A DNA stretch of 46,969 bases. Origin: an uncultured Pelagibacteraceae bacterium (GTDB lineage Bacteria; Pseudomonadota; Alphaproteobacteria; Pelagibacterales; Pelagibacteraceae). Both the position numbers and the translations under genes were made by a program. This document shows positions 7,913 to 16,599 of this stretch, one piece after another; the first letter of the stretch is position 1; every line of letters begins with the position of its first letter. Below the pieces are notes generated by a model, which made no database searches, was not told the origin of the DNA, and worked only from the letters and a program-made list of their open reading frames with translations. The stretch lies in NCBI GenBank assembly GCA_902553675.1, contig CACDLV010000005.1:1-46969 (forward strand), written 5' to 3'.

Positions 7913-8986
7913 ATGAGAATAGAAGGAAAAGAATATCGAACAATATGGTACGAGGAAAATGTTGTTAAGATAATTGATCAAACTAAACTTCCACATCGTT
8001 TTATTATTAAAGAACTTAAAACAGTAAAAGATGCTATTAACGCCATTAAAGTAATGGAAGTAAGGGGCGCTCCATTAATTGGTGGAACAGCTGCTTATGG
8101 AATGGCTTTAGCAGTTAAAGAAAACAATGATCCTGAATTTATTAAAAAAAGTTCAGAAGAATTAATTCAATCAAGACCTACTGCTATAAATCTAAAATGG
8201 GCAGTAGATCGTATGATGAAAAAATTATCAGGAATAAATAGTGATCAAATTTTAGATGTAGCTTTAAAAGAAGCTAAAGAAATATGTGATGAAGATGAAA
8301 AATTTTGTGAAAGTATAGGGATTAATGGGCTTAAAATAATTGAAGATATTTATAATAAAAAAAAAGATACTGTTAACATTTTAACGCATTGTAATGCAGG
8401 CTGGTTAGCAACCATTAACTGGGGAACAGCCACATCTCCAATTTATCATGCACATAAAAAAGGTATTCCTATTCATGTATGGGTTGACGAAACAAGGCCA
8501 AGAAATCAAGGTGCAAATTTGACCTCATATGAGTTAAATGAAGAGAAAATTCCTAACACAATTATTGCTGACAACACAGGTGGTATTTTAATGCAGAGAC
8601 GCGAAGTTGATATGTGTATTGTAGGAACCGATAGAACTTTATCAAACGGAGATGTTTGTAATAAAATTGGTACATATCTTAAAGCTTTAGCTGCTTACGA
8701 TAATAAGGTTCCTTTTTATGTAGCACTTCCAAGTTCAACAATAGATTGGGACATTAAAAATGCGAAAGATATTCCTATTGAGGAGAGAAACTCTGAAGAA
8801 TTATCTCACGTAGAAGGAGTTGATGAAAATAATGAAATTAAGAAACTTTTAATTTATCCAAGTAAAAGTAAAGCAATGAATTTAGCTTTTGATGTGACAC
8901 CAGCAAAATATGTCACTGGTTTAATTACAGAAAAAGGGATTTCCGAAGCATCCTCTGAAAGCCTAAAAAAATTATTTAATAAGTAG
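7913..8986 (+). CDS. mtnA: S-methyl-5-thioribose-1-phosphate isomerase
   Basis: Isomerises 5-methylthioribose-1-phosphate to 5-methylthioribulose-1-phosphate. The 357-residue protein carries the eIF2B-like MtnA fold signatures: RGAPLIGGTAAYGMA near residue 51, the catalytic cysteine Cys160 in LTHCNAGWLAT, DETRPRNQGANLTSYEL, and the acid Asp240 in IVGTDRTLSNGD followed by NKIGTY. No MtnB, MtnC, MtnD or MtnK is in the window, so the classical return to methionine is not visible here. A class II aldolase fusion 3.5 kb away offers another fate for the product. It could also act on 5-deoxyribose-1-phosphate. Confidence 0.93.
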   Translation: MRIEGKEYRTIWYEENVVKIIDQTKLPHRFIIKELKTVKDAINAIKVMEVRGAPLIGGTAAYGMALAVKENNDPEFIKKSSEELIQSRPTAINLKWAVDRMMKKLSGINSDQILDVALKEAKEICDEDEKFCESIGINGLKIIEDIYNKKKDTVNILTHCNAGWLATINWGTATSPIYHAHKKGIPIHVWVDETRPRNQGANLTSYELNEEKIPNTIIADNTGGILMQRREVDMCIVGTDRTLSNGDVCNKIGTYLKALAAYDNKVPFYVALPSSTIDWDIKNAKDIPIEERNSEELSHVEGVDENNEIKKLLIYPSKSKAMNLAFDVTPAKYVTGLITEKGISEASSESLKKLFNK

Positions 8987-8990
8987 CAAT

Positions 8991-9968
8991 ATGGAATCTT
9001 TAAGAATGGTTGAGGTTACAAGAAGTGAAGAGGTAGAAAGTTTTCATCAAGGTGTAGCAGTATTAATTAATTCATCAGGAGATATTTTAAAAGAGTGGGG
9101 AAATTCAGACTTGAATATATATCCTAGGTCAGCATTAAAACCAATTCAAACTCTAAATCTATATAAGGATGGCGTAGCAGATTCTATGAGTCTAAGTGAA
9201 GAGCAAATAGCAATTACAACAGCATCACATCATGCTGAAAAATTTCATCAAGAAATTATTTCTACTTGGTTAAAAAAAATTAATATTAACGAAGAAAACC
9301 TCTCATGTGGACATGATTGGCCTTGGAATTTAGAGGATAAATTTAAAGCAAAATTACAATATCAAAATAAAAGAAGAATTTATCATAATTGTTCAGGCAA
9401 ACATTGTGGACACCTTGCAGTGTGTAAGCATAAAAACTTAACTCTAGAAAATTATAATGAAAAAACACACCCTATACAAAAAGATTTAATTCAATTAATT
9501 GAAAATTTATCTGAATTTAAAATAAAAAATATTGGAATAGATGGTTGTACACTCCCCAATCCTTTAATGCCTTTAAAAAAATTTGCATTAGCAGCATCTA
9601 GATTAACTGATAACAAAATATTAAATGAAAATACAAATATAGCAAAAAAAATTTTTAACTCATGTGTAAATTTTCCAGAAATAACTGGCGGTACAAATAG
9701 CGCCAATTGTATTTTAACAAAACTTTCCAAAAAAAAAATATTTTTTAAAAATGGTGCTGAAGGAGTATTTTTAGCTTTAATACCAGAAATGAAATCATCA
9801 TTAGTAGTTAAAATTTTAGATGGAGCAGCAAGAGCAGCTGAAACTGCAATGGCAGGATTGATCTCCGAATTAAATATTATTGATGAAAATGAATTATCAA
9901 AGATTAAATTTAGTGACGTAACAAATTCTACAGGTCATAATATAGGAAAAATGAGATTTGTCCTATAG
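8991..9968 (+). CDS. Asparaginase II-type amidohydrolase
   Basis: A 325-residue member of the Rhizobium etli AnsA-type (thermolabile asparaginase II) family, predicted to hydrolyse asparagine or a related amide to free ammonium. Family signatures are VEVTRSEEVESFHQG at the N-terminus, YPRSALKPIQ, TTASHHAEKFHQEI, NCSGKHCGHLAV and GIDGCTLPNPLMPL. It starts 4 bases after mtnA, so it is probably on the same transcript even though the pathway link is unclear. The start could also be the internal Met at residue 6 (MVEVTR). Its end overlaps the convergent DUF1015 gene by 6 bases. Confidence 0.87.
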   Translation: MESLRMVEVTRSEEVESFHQGVAVLINSSGDILKEWGNSDLNIYPRSALKPIQTLNLYKDGVADSMSLSEEQIAITTASHHAEKFHQEIISTWLKKININEENLSCGHDWPWNLEDKFKAKLQYQNKRRIYHNCSGKHCGHLAVCKHKNLTLENYNEKTHPIQKDLIQLIENLSEFKIKNIGIDGCTLPNPLMPLKKFALAASRLTDNKILNENTNIAKKIFNSCVNFPEITGGTNSANCILTKLSKKKIFFKNGAEGVFLALIPEMKSSLVVKILDGAARAAETAMAGLISELNIIDENELSKIKFSDVTNSTGHNIGKMRFVL

Positions 9969-11054
9969 TTCAGAACAAATCAATCCATCTAGAGGTTTTG
10001 GGTGAAACCAAGTTGATTTTGGCGGCATAAATTTTTTTTTATCTGCAATTCTCATAACACTTGAAATATTTGTAGGGCAAAGCCTAAAAGCAATATTGAA
10101 CTTTTTGGAATTTACTAATTTTTTTAGAAAATTTGAATCATTAATCCCTGAAATAAACTCGATTTTAATAGCATTAATTTTACTAATAATATTTTCATGG
10201 AGTATAGTTACATCTAATTTATTATTCTTTTTTTTTTGTTTTAAAGAATACCATTGATTATTCAAATACATTTCCAAATAACCTTTTTTTAAATTTTTGT
10301 AGTTATATTTAATTTTTTTAATATCAAAATTTTTACTAATAACATTGATAATTTTTTCATTACTTAACTTACTTTTTAATACTCTATTATAATCTAAGAT
10401 TTTTATTTGATTGTGAGGAAAAGCAATAACCATGGGTGATATTTTTTTATTACTTTTGATCATTCCTTGTATTCTATGGTGACCATCGCAAATGTATATT
10501 TTATTTATTTTTTTAATTAAATTTTTCAAAGTATTTAAATTTTCTCTGTCAACAATCCACACTTGGTGGTTATATTTGTCTAAAGATTTAAATGAATAAA
10601 TTGGCTTTAATTTTGTAATTTTATTTAAGAAATTTTGAAGATAGTTGTTGTACTTATAAGCTGTATAAATTGGACCTACTTGTGTTGAGATATTTAAGAT
10701 CTGTTTCTTTCTTTCAGTAACTCTATCTTTAAATGTTTCTTCATGGCCCAAAATATTTTTATTATCATACTTATTTAAATTTACCTTACCCAGTATTCCA
10801 ATTTGTTGATGGTTTTTGTTAGATATTTTGTAAATATAATAACAATCTTTTCTTTCTATAGTTATGAGTTTTTTATTCTTCATACTTTTAAAATATTTTT
10901 TTGATTGAATTAGGTTTTTACTAGTTAATATCTTTAAATAGCCAAACTTTGGATAGGATTGTAAACTTTTAAAATATTTAGGATTTGGAGTTGAAATTTT
11001 GTGTGCCAGTTTTTGTATTGGTCTTAAAGCTTTGAATGGATTTATTAAACTCAA
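9963..11054 (-). CDS. DUF1015 family protein
   Basis: A DUF1015 protein of unproven function. It begins with INPFKALRP, has the family core ICDGHHRIQGMIKSN near residue 190 (the usual form is DGHHR followed by the acceptor helix), and ends in MPPKSTWFHPKPLDGLI. At 363 residues it is somewhat shorter than many family members, and it is unusually lysine/asparagine rich even for this genome. It lies 8 bases downstream of the TrpB2 gene on the same strand. Some DUF1015 relatives have been linked to kinase-like or serine metabolism, but nothing in this sequence fixes the activity, so I assign none. Confidence 0.8.
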   Translation of the reverse strand: MSLINPFKALRPIQKLAHKISTPNPKYFKSLQSYPKFGYLKILTSKNLIQSKKYFKSMKNKKLITIERKDCYYIYKISNKNHQQIGILGKVNLNKYDNKNILGHEETFKDRVTERKKQILNISTQVGPIYTAYKYNNYLQNFLNKITKLKPIYSFKSLDKYNHQVWIVDRENLNTLKNLIKKINKIYICDGHHRIQGMIKSNKKISPMVIAFPHNQIKILDYNRVLKSKLSNEKIINVISKNFDIKKIKYNYKNLKKGYLEMYLNNQWYSLKQKKKNNKLDVTILHENIISKINAIKIEFISGINDSNFLKKLVNSKKFNIAFRLCPTNISSVMRIADKKKFMPPKSTWFHPKPLDGLICSEL

Positions 11055-11062
11055 TTTGAAAA

Positions 11063-12424
11063 TTAAGCGATTTTTGGTAGTTCTTCTAAAGCTTTATCAA
11101 CACTTGCTTGATCAAATTTATCTTCAGCTAAATTTCCTTCAAAGAAATCTCCATAAGCTTTCATATCAAAATGACCATGTCCACAAAGATTAAATAGAAT
11201 TGATTTTGTTTCACCGTTCTTTTTACATTCTAATGCAGCATCAACAGCACCTTTAACAGCATGAGTAGCTTCAGGTGCAGGTACTATTCCTTCTGTCCTT
11301 GCAAATGACACTCCTGCTTCGAAGCATTCTTTTTGACCATATGATTTTGCCTCTATTGCACCTATTTCTTTGAGGTGACTTACCATTGGTGCCATAGCAT
11401 GATATCTCAATCCCCCAGAGTGTGTTGCTGGTGGAATAAATTGAGAGCCCAAAGTATGTGTTTTCATTAAAGGTGTTAATCTTCCAGTATCGCCAAAATC
11501 ATAAACAAATTTACCTTTTGTAAGTGAAGGACAAGATTTAGGCTCACACGCTATTACTCTAGTATTTTTTCCTTCTCTAAAATTTTTACCTATAAAAGGA
11601 AATACTAATCCTGAAAAATTACTTCCACCACCAGTACAACCAACTAATATATCTGGGTAATCATCAGCCATTTCCATTTGAAGTAAAGCTTCATTACCAA
11701 CAATAGTTTGGTGCATTAGAACATGATTTAAAACACTTCCAAGTGCATATTTAGTGTCAGGATTTTTTGCAGCCATCTCAACCGCCTCTGAAATAGCAAT
11801 ACCTAAGCTACCAGTATTATTTGGATCTTTTGCTAAAATAGCCTTTCCACTATCAGTTTCATCTGATGGACTTGCAACGCATCTTGCGCCATATGTTTGC
11901 ATTACTAGTTTTCTATATGGCTTTTGTTCAAAACTAACTTTAACCATATAAACATCTAACTCTATTCCAAAAAGTTTACATGCAAATGCAAGCGATGTTC
12001 CCCACTGACCAGCACCAGTCTCAGTAGTTATTTTTTTAGTTCCTTCTTCTTTATTATAAAATGCTTGTGCAACTGCTGTATTAGGCTTGTGACTACCGGA
12101 TGGACTAACTCCTTCGTACTTATAATAAATTTTTGCAGGTGTATCTAAAAATTTTTCTAATTTTCTAGCTCTATAAAGCGGAGAAGGTCTCCATTGTTTA
12201 TAAATATCTCTTACTGGCTCAGGAATTTCAATTTCTCTATCCTGAGAAACTTCTTGACCAATTAAAGCCATTGGAAATAAAGGAGCTAAATCATCTGGTC
12301 CTATTGGTTTTAAAGTACCTGGGTGTAAAACTGGATCAAGTGGTTTTGGAAGATCTGCAGCAATATTATACCATGACTTAGGCATTTTACCTTCTTCAAG
12401 AAAATATTTAATAGTATCAGACAT
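11063..12424 (-). CDS. trpB2: Tryptophan synthase beta-like protein, TrpB2 type
   Basis: PLP enzyme of the TrpB2 branch, expected to condense indole and serine to tryptophan or a related beta-replacement. At 453 residues it is longer than TrpB1 (about 400), with the long N-terminal extension typical of TrpB2 (LHPGTLKPIGPDDLAPLFP). The PLP lysine is Lys113 in SGSHKPNTA, followed by ETGAGQWGTSLA, the phosphate cradle GCTGGGSNFSG, and GIVPAPEATHA. No trpA is adjacent. It may use free indole or serve as a serine deaminase-like enzyme. It lies upstream of the DUF1015 gene and 60 bases after the aldolase fusion on the same strand, so it could be in their transcription unit. Confidence 0.9.
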   Translation of the reverse strand: MSDTIKYFLEEGKMPKSWYNIAADLPKPLDPVLHPGTLKPIGPDDLAPLFPMALIGQEVSQDREIEIPEPVRDIYKQWRPSPLYRARKLEKFLDTPAKIYYKYEGVSPSGSHKPNTAVAQAFYNKEEGTKKITTETGAGQWGTSLAFACKLFGIELDVYMVKVSFEQKPYRKLVMQTYGARCVASPSDETDSGKAILAKDPNNTGSLGIAISEAVEMAAKNPDTKYALGSVLNHVLMHQTIVGNEALLQMEMADDYPDILVGCTGGGSNFSGLVFPFIGKNFREGKNTRVIACEPKSCPSLTKGKFVYDFGDTGRLTPLMKTHTLGSQFIPPATHSGGLRYHAMAPMVSHLKEIGAIEAKSYGQKECFEAGVSFARTEGIVPAPEATHAVKGAVDAALECKKNGETKSILFNLCGHGHFDMKAYGDFFEGNLAEDKFDQASVDKALEELPKIA

Positions 12425-12484
12425 TTTTTATAATCTTAATCTTGAAGATAAAATTTAGAAATTGCAAGAATAAAATTAAATTAA

Positions 12485-14518
12485 CTATCTTAAAGAAGCT
12501 GCAATATTTCCACCATCTACTGTTAAAACTGCGCCTGTGGTTTTTTTAGATATAGCTAAATGAAAGAAAGCTTTTGCAACATCCTCAGCCTTAACTTCAT
12601 TTAAAAGTAGATTTCCTCTCATATACTCATCTGTAGAAACTTCTCTAGCTTTTGCTCTAGATTTAATCATTCCATCATTCAATAGACCACTTCTAATTCT
12701 ATCAGCATTTACTCCATTTGATCTAATGCCTAGTGATCCATAATCAACTGCATATTGTTTGCATAAACTTAATAATGCAGTTTTTGGAAGCCCATAAGGT
12801 CCAAAATTTTTTCCAGGATTTACTGATTGTTTAGAAATATTAAACAGTAAGCATCCTTGTATACTTTGTTTTTTCATTATTTTAATAGTTTCTGAAGCAC
12901 AATTTTGATGGGAAAAAAAATTATCTTCAAAACTTTCTCTTAAAATTTTATCATCTACTTCAGCAATAGATCCGCCAACTGCTGTTCCAGCATTTGATAT
13001 CAAAATATCAATACCACCATATTGTTCACTAATTTTTTTAAAAGCATTTTTTACACTTTTTTTATTTCTGACATCACAATGCAAACATAAATCTTTGATT
13101 TTATTTTGCATTTCATTTACTTTTTTAGCATCGTAATCAAGCAATACAATTTCAGCACCATAACTTTTAAAAAGTTTATAAGTAGCTGAACCAATAGCTC
13201 CAAATCCACCAGTTATAACAACAACATTTCCTTGAAGAATTTTTTTAGCTTTTTTAATTTTAGCCTGTTCCAGAGACCAATATTCAACATCAAATAAATC
13301 TTTTTCAGATATGAACTTATATTTTGTTGTTTCTTCAACTGATGAAATTACTCTAGCATTTGTTTCAGTTAGATCTCCAGCTATTTTAGAAGCATTAAAA
13401 CTATCACCCACACTAAATAAGCCAACGTTTTGAACTAATATTACTCTTGGAGAAGTATCCAGCATTGTTTTTTTACTTTTAACCTTTTTCTTATTAGTGT
13501 TGAAATACTTCACATATTTTTTTCTATAATCTTTAAAACTTTTTTTTGCTATTTTTTTAAAATCTTCAATATTTGAATTTTGTTTTGGTGTAATTACTAG
13601 TGGAAATGGTTTAACTCTTATTACATGATCTGGAGTAGCCGTTCCAATACTTGAATATCTTTTTACGTCTTTTCCATTAATAAAATAATTTAATTTTTTA
13701 TTTGATCTATAATTAAGTATAAATTTTTGATTTTGATTTTCTGATAGCAAACCTCTTAAAATTGGAGCAATTTCATATGGCTTAAACTTTGGATTGTAAT
13801 TTTTTATTTGCTTTATTTTTTTTCTTTTTAATTTTCTGATGGTTTTTTCAGCTATAGAAACATATTTAATCATCAAGTCATAAGATTTTTTAGCATCATT
13901 ATCAAAAGTAAATATTCCATGGTTTAAAAGTATTAAGCAATTGATATTTGGATTCTTTTTATAAACTTCGTTAATTTTTTGTGCCAAAGCAAATCCAGGC
14001 ATTACATAAGGTACAATACTGACATTATTTCCAAATATTTTTTTACAAAGATCTTTACCATTTGGCCTATTTGTTACATCCATAATCGCATCAGAGTGGG
14101 TGTGATCAACAAATTTGAAAGGTAAAAAGGCATGTAAAAAAGTTTCAACAGATGGGTTAGGCGACTTAATATCAATCAAGTTTCTTTTTTGATATGCAAC
14201 CATATCTTCATCACTTAAATATTTTTTATTTTTAAGGGCTAAAAGTGGATTTAATTTTACAGCAGGTAAACCAGCTGGTTCTATTTCAGCCATGTCCCAC
14301 CCGCTTCCTTTTACACAGAGCACATCATAATGTTTACCATCAATATCTTTAATTGATGTTTTTACAGAAGTATTTCCACCTCCATGTAGAACGAGCTCTC
14401 TATTTCTTCCTAATAATCTGGTTGTATAAACTCTTAAAGCCATGTCTTTTGAATGACCAAGTTTTGTATACTTTTTGATGTATTTTTTAGCTTCTAAATT
14501 TGACCAATTGTTTTTCAC
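12485..14518 (-). CDS. Class II aldolase/short-chain dehydrogenase fusion (RhaD-type)
   Basis: A 677-residue bifunctional enzyme. Residues 1 to about 330 form a class II (zinc) aldolase: HGGGNTSVK, Glu125 in SVETFLHAF, metal histidines in DHTHSDA (139, 141) and His200 in LLNHGIFTF. Residues from about 428 form an SDR: VVITGGFGAIGSA, catalytic Ser in NISKQS, and Tyr575/Lys579 in YGLPK. The architecture is that of rhamnulose-1-phosphate aldolase/lactaldehyde dehydrogenase, which yields DHAP plus an aldehyde that the SDR then converts. No rhamnose genes are nearby. mtnP, mtnA and the speD-speE fusion are, so 5-methylthioribulose-1-phosphate is a credible alternative substrate (inference). The start is GTG, with GAGG eight bases upstream, and it is divergent from the polyamine fusion. 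Confidence 0.9.
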   Translation of the reverse strand: MKNNWSNLEAKKYIKKYTKLGHSKDMALRVYTTRLLGRNRELVLHGGGNTSVKTSIKDIDGKHYDVLCVKGSGWDMAEIEPAGLPAVKLNPLLALKNKKYLSDEDMVAYQKRNLIDIKSPNPSVETFLHAFLPFKFVDHTHSDAIMDVTNRPNGKDLCKKIFGNNVSIVPYVMPGFALAQKINEVYKKNPNINCLILLNHGIFTFDNDAKKSYDLMIKYVSIAEKTIRKLKRKKIKQIKNYNPKFKPYEIAPILRGLLSENQNQKFILNYRSNKKLNYFINGKDVKRYSSIGTATPDHVIRVKPFPLVITPKQNSNIEDFKKIAKKSFKDYRKKYVKYFNTNKKKVKSKKTMLDTSPRVILVQNVGLFSVGDSFNASKIAGDLTETNARVISSVEETTKYKFISEKDLFDVEYWSLEQAKIKKAKKILQGNVVVITGGFGAIGSATYKLFKSYGAEIVLLDYDAKKVNEMQNKIKDLCLHCDVRNKKSVKNAFKKISEQYGGIDILISNAGTAVGGSIAEVDDKILRESFEDNFFSHQNCASETIKIMKKQSIQGCLLFNISKQSVNPGKNFGPYGLPKTALLSLCKQYAVDYGSLGIRSNGVNADRIRSGLLNDGMIKSRAKAREVSTDEYMRGNLLLNEVKAEDVAKAFFHLAISKKTTGAVLTVDGGNIAASLR

Positions 14519-14538
14519 AGTTACAACCTCAGCGAAGT

Positions 14539-14569
14539 ATTATAATAGTTTTTTGTTTGAAAGAAGCAA
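14539..14569 (-). promoter_or_regulatory. Candidate promoter for the aldolase fusion in a shared divergent region
   Basis: On the minus strand a perfect TATAAT lies 21 bases before the GTG start, with TTGCTT upstream at a long 19-base spacing. The same bases form TATTATAATA, so a plus-strand TATAAT at 14541-14546 overlaps it. The 85-base divergent region must serve both the aldolase and the speD-speE fusion, which would allow coordinated control. Confidence 0.3.
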
Positions 14570-14603
14570 AAAATTTGATTAGTAAGGTTTCATCAAGCAT
14601 ATT

Positions 14604-15644
14604 ATGACGAAAGTTGGTGAACATATTACCCTAGATATAATTGGAACTACTAAAGAGTACGATCCTTCTATATTTGAAAAAGTAATTCATGATATTGCAA
14701 AAGCTGCAAAAGTAACCATCTTAAATATATCTAAATATAAATTCGAACCCCAGGGTTTTACAATTCTTGCTTTGCTAGCTGAAAGCCATATTAGTTTTCA
14801 TACTTTTCCAGAAAAAGGTATTATTAGCTTTGATTTCTTTACATGCGGAAAAGTAAGTCCCTCTGTCGCGATAGATATTATTAAAAAAGAGTTTGAACAT
14901 ACAAGAATAGTTAAAAAGGAATTCAATAGAGATACTAAATCTCTTTATCATGACATTTATAGTTCACCAGGATTACAAAAATCATATGTAGTAAATGATG
15001 TTTTAGAAGATTTTAAATCTAAAGTAGGTCAACATATAGAAATTTTAGATTTAGAGCAATTTGGTAAATCTTTATTTATTGATGGTGAAATACAAGTTGC
15101 TGCTACAGATGAACATTTATACAGTTCTACTTTCGTTGGCTCTGGTTTAAATTTAAACAAAGATAATGAAAGAGCTGCTATCATAGGTGGTGGTGATGGT
15201 GGAGTAGCAAGAGAATGTATTTCAAAAAATTTTAACTTTATAGATTGGTACGAACTCGATCCTGAAGTTGTAGATGTTTGTAATAAACACCTTGGTGATA
15301 TCGGAAAAAAAGCAACTGAAAAAAATTCTGTAAAATGTGTTTGGGGTGATGCTTTTGAAAGTATTAAATCTGTAAATGATGATACTTACGATCATATATT
15401 TGTAGATCTTAATGATGATCAATTTTGCATAGATTTAGCTGCAAAAAATATGGACTCATTAGTCAGAATATTAAAACCAAAGGGAGTTATTACAGCTCAA
15501 GTAGGGAGTCAGGACAAAAAACCACAACAGGTTGAAAATTGGCTGAATGTTTTTAACCAAAATTTTGGAAACGCAAAATTAGCAAGAGTTTACATACCAA
15601 GCTTTGATTGCTCTTGGAATTTTTCTTCATCAATTAATCATTAA
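14604..15644 (+). CDS. S-adenosylmethionine decarboxylase-aminopropyltransferase fusion
   Basis: One 346-residue protein with two polyamine enzymes. Residues 1 to about 120 are a complete bacterial AdoMet decarboxylase: self-cleavage site AESHISFHTFPEKG (pyruvoyl Ser61) and catalytic Cys81 in FFTCG. Residues from about 125 are an aminopropyltransferase with the dcAdoMet site IIGGGDGGVAREC and acids in YELDP and VDLNDD. Canonical spermidine synthases have YHEM and DSTDP; here they read YSST and DLND, and VGSG plus the C-terminal YIPSF...W resemble spermine-synthase-type sequences as I remember them. The product pair is a longer polyamine plus MTA. No ornithine decarboxylase is seen, so the diamine acceptor may be imported. 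speD-speE fusions are known in several bacterial phyla; the acceptor here is unknown. Confidence 0.9.
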   Translation: MTKVGEHITLDIIGTTKEYDPSIFEKVIHDIAKAAKVTILNISKYKFEPQGFTILALLAESHISFHTFPEKGIISFDFFTCGKVSPSVAIDIIKKEFEHTRIVKKEFNRDTKSLYHDIYSSPGLQKSYVVNDVLEDFKSKVGQHIEILDLEQFGKSLFIDGEIQVAATDEHLYSSTFVGSGLNLNKDNERAAIIGGGDGGVARECISKNFNFIDWYELDPEVVDVCNKHLGDIGKKATEKNSVKCVWGDAFESIKSVNDDTYDHIFVDLNDDQFCIDLAAKNMDSLVRILKPKGVITAQVGSQDKKPQQVENWLNVFNQNFGNAKLARVYIPSFDCSWNFSSSINH

Positions 15645-15703
15645 TTTTTCTTTTTTATTATTTAAATTTGTGAAATAATTCTTCTTAATTAAAGGAGAAA
15701 ATA

Positions 15704-16555
15704 ATGAATATATTCAAAAAAACTATTTTAACAGTTCTTGCTTCTTTATTTATCATTGGAAATGTTTCTGCTGAGAAAATAAAAATTGGAACTGAAGGCG
15801 CTTACCCTCCATGGAATTCAAAAGATGCTTCAGGAAATCTTATTGGTTTTGAGGTTGAACTTGCTCAAGAACTTTGTGCGATCATGAAATATGAGTGCAC
15901 TATTGTAGAACAAGATTGGGATGGAATGATACCTGCTTTAGTAATGAGAAAATTTGATGCGATTATGGCTGGTATGTCTATTACCGCAGAAAGACAAAAA
16001 ACAATTACTTTTTCACAAGGTTATGCTGATGAAGTAGCGTCTCTTGCGGTAATGAAAGGTTCAAGTTTAGAGGGCATGGATACACCAGAAGGTATTAATT
16101 TATCATTGGGTGGATCTGATGTTAAAAAAGCTCTTAAAACTTTAACAGACGCACTTGCGGGTAAAACTGTTTGTACTCAAACAGGAACAATTCACCAAAA
16201 CTTTTTAGAGTCAGGTGATGTGGGAAGTATAAATGTAAGAACTTATAAAACTCAAGATGAAGTTAATCTAGATTTAACATCTGGAAGATGTGATGTTGCT
16301 TTAGCAGCAGCAGTGGCATTTACTGATTATGCAGACAAATCTGGTAAACCAGTAGTATTAGTTGGACCAACTTTTTCAGGTGGTGCATTTGGTAATGGTG
16401 TAGGTGTTGGTATTAGACAAGCTAGCGATAGTGCTATAGGAAAAAGAGATGCCAAAATCTTAAAAGACTTCAATAAAGCAATTAACAAAGCTAGAAAACA
16501 AGGAATTATTAGCAAACTTGCTATTAAGCACTTTGGCTTCGACGCTTCTATGTAA
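15704..16555 (+). CDS. ABC transporter substrate-binding protein, polar amino acid type
   Basis: Periplasmic binding protein of the SBP_bac_3 family (lysine/arginine/ornithine, histidine, octopine group), 283 residues. A classical signal peptide, MNIFKKTILTVLASLFIIGNVSA, is followed by mature EKIKIGTEGAYPPWN and the family core GFEVELAQELC, DWDGMIPALVMRKFDAIMAGMSIT and GRCDVALAAAVAF. A strong AAAGGAG precedes the ATG. Two permease genes follow, but with a perfect hairpin in between, which suggests higher expression of the binding protein than of the membrane parts. The ligand is probably a cationic amino acid or opine-like compound; exact specificity is inferred only from family resemblance. 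Confidence 0.92.
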   Translation: MNIFKKTILTVLASLFIIGNVSAEKIKIGTEGAYPPWNSKDASGNLIGFEVELAQELCAIMKYECTIVEQDWDGMIPALVMRKFDAIMAGMSITAERQKTITFSQGYADEVASLAVMKGSSLEGMDTPEGINLSLGGSDVKKALKTLTDALAGKTVCTQTGTIHQNFLESGDVGSINVRTYKTQDEVNLDLTSGRCDVALAAAVAFTDYADKSGKPVVLVGPTFSGGAFGNGVGVGIRQASDSAIGKRDAKILKDFNKAINKARKQGIISKLAIKHFGFDASM

Positions 16556-16569
16556 TTCATTTCAGATCT

Positions 16570-16592
16570 GGCGACTATAATATATAGTCGCC
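16570..16592 (+). promoter_or_regulatory. Perfect hairpin between binding-protein and permease genes
   Basis: GGCGACTATA, loop ATA, TATAGTCGCC: a 10-bp perfect stem starting 15 bases after the binding-protein stop and ending 7 bases before the permease ATG. There is no U-tract, so it is not an intrinsic terminator. It could protect the upstream message from 3' exonucleases and hinder ribosome entry at the permease, giving excess binding protein. Confidence 0.7.
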
Positions 16593-16599
16593 AATCTAT

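Noticed and set aside
12485-14518. Calling the aldolase fusion a rhamnose-catabolic gene outright
   Set aside because: The architecture matches, but no other rhamnose gene is near and the neighbourhood favours another sugar phosphate.
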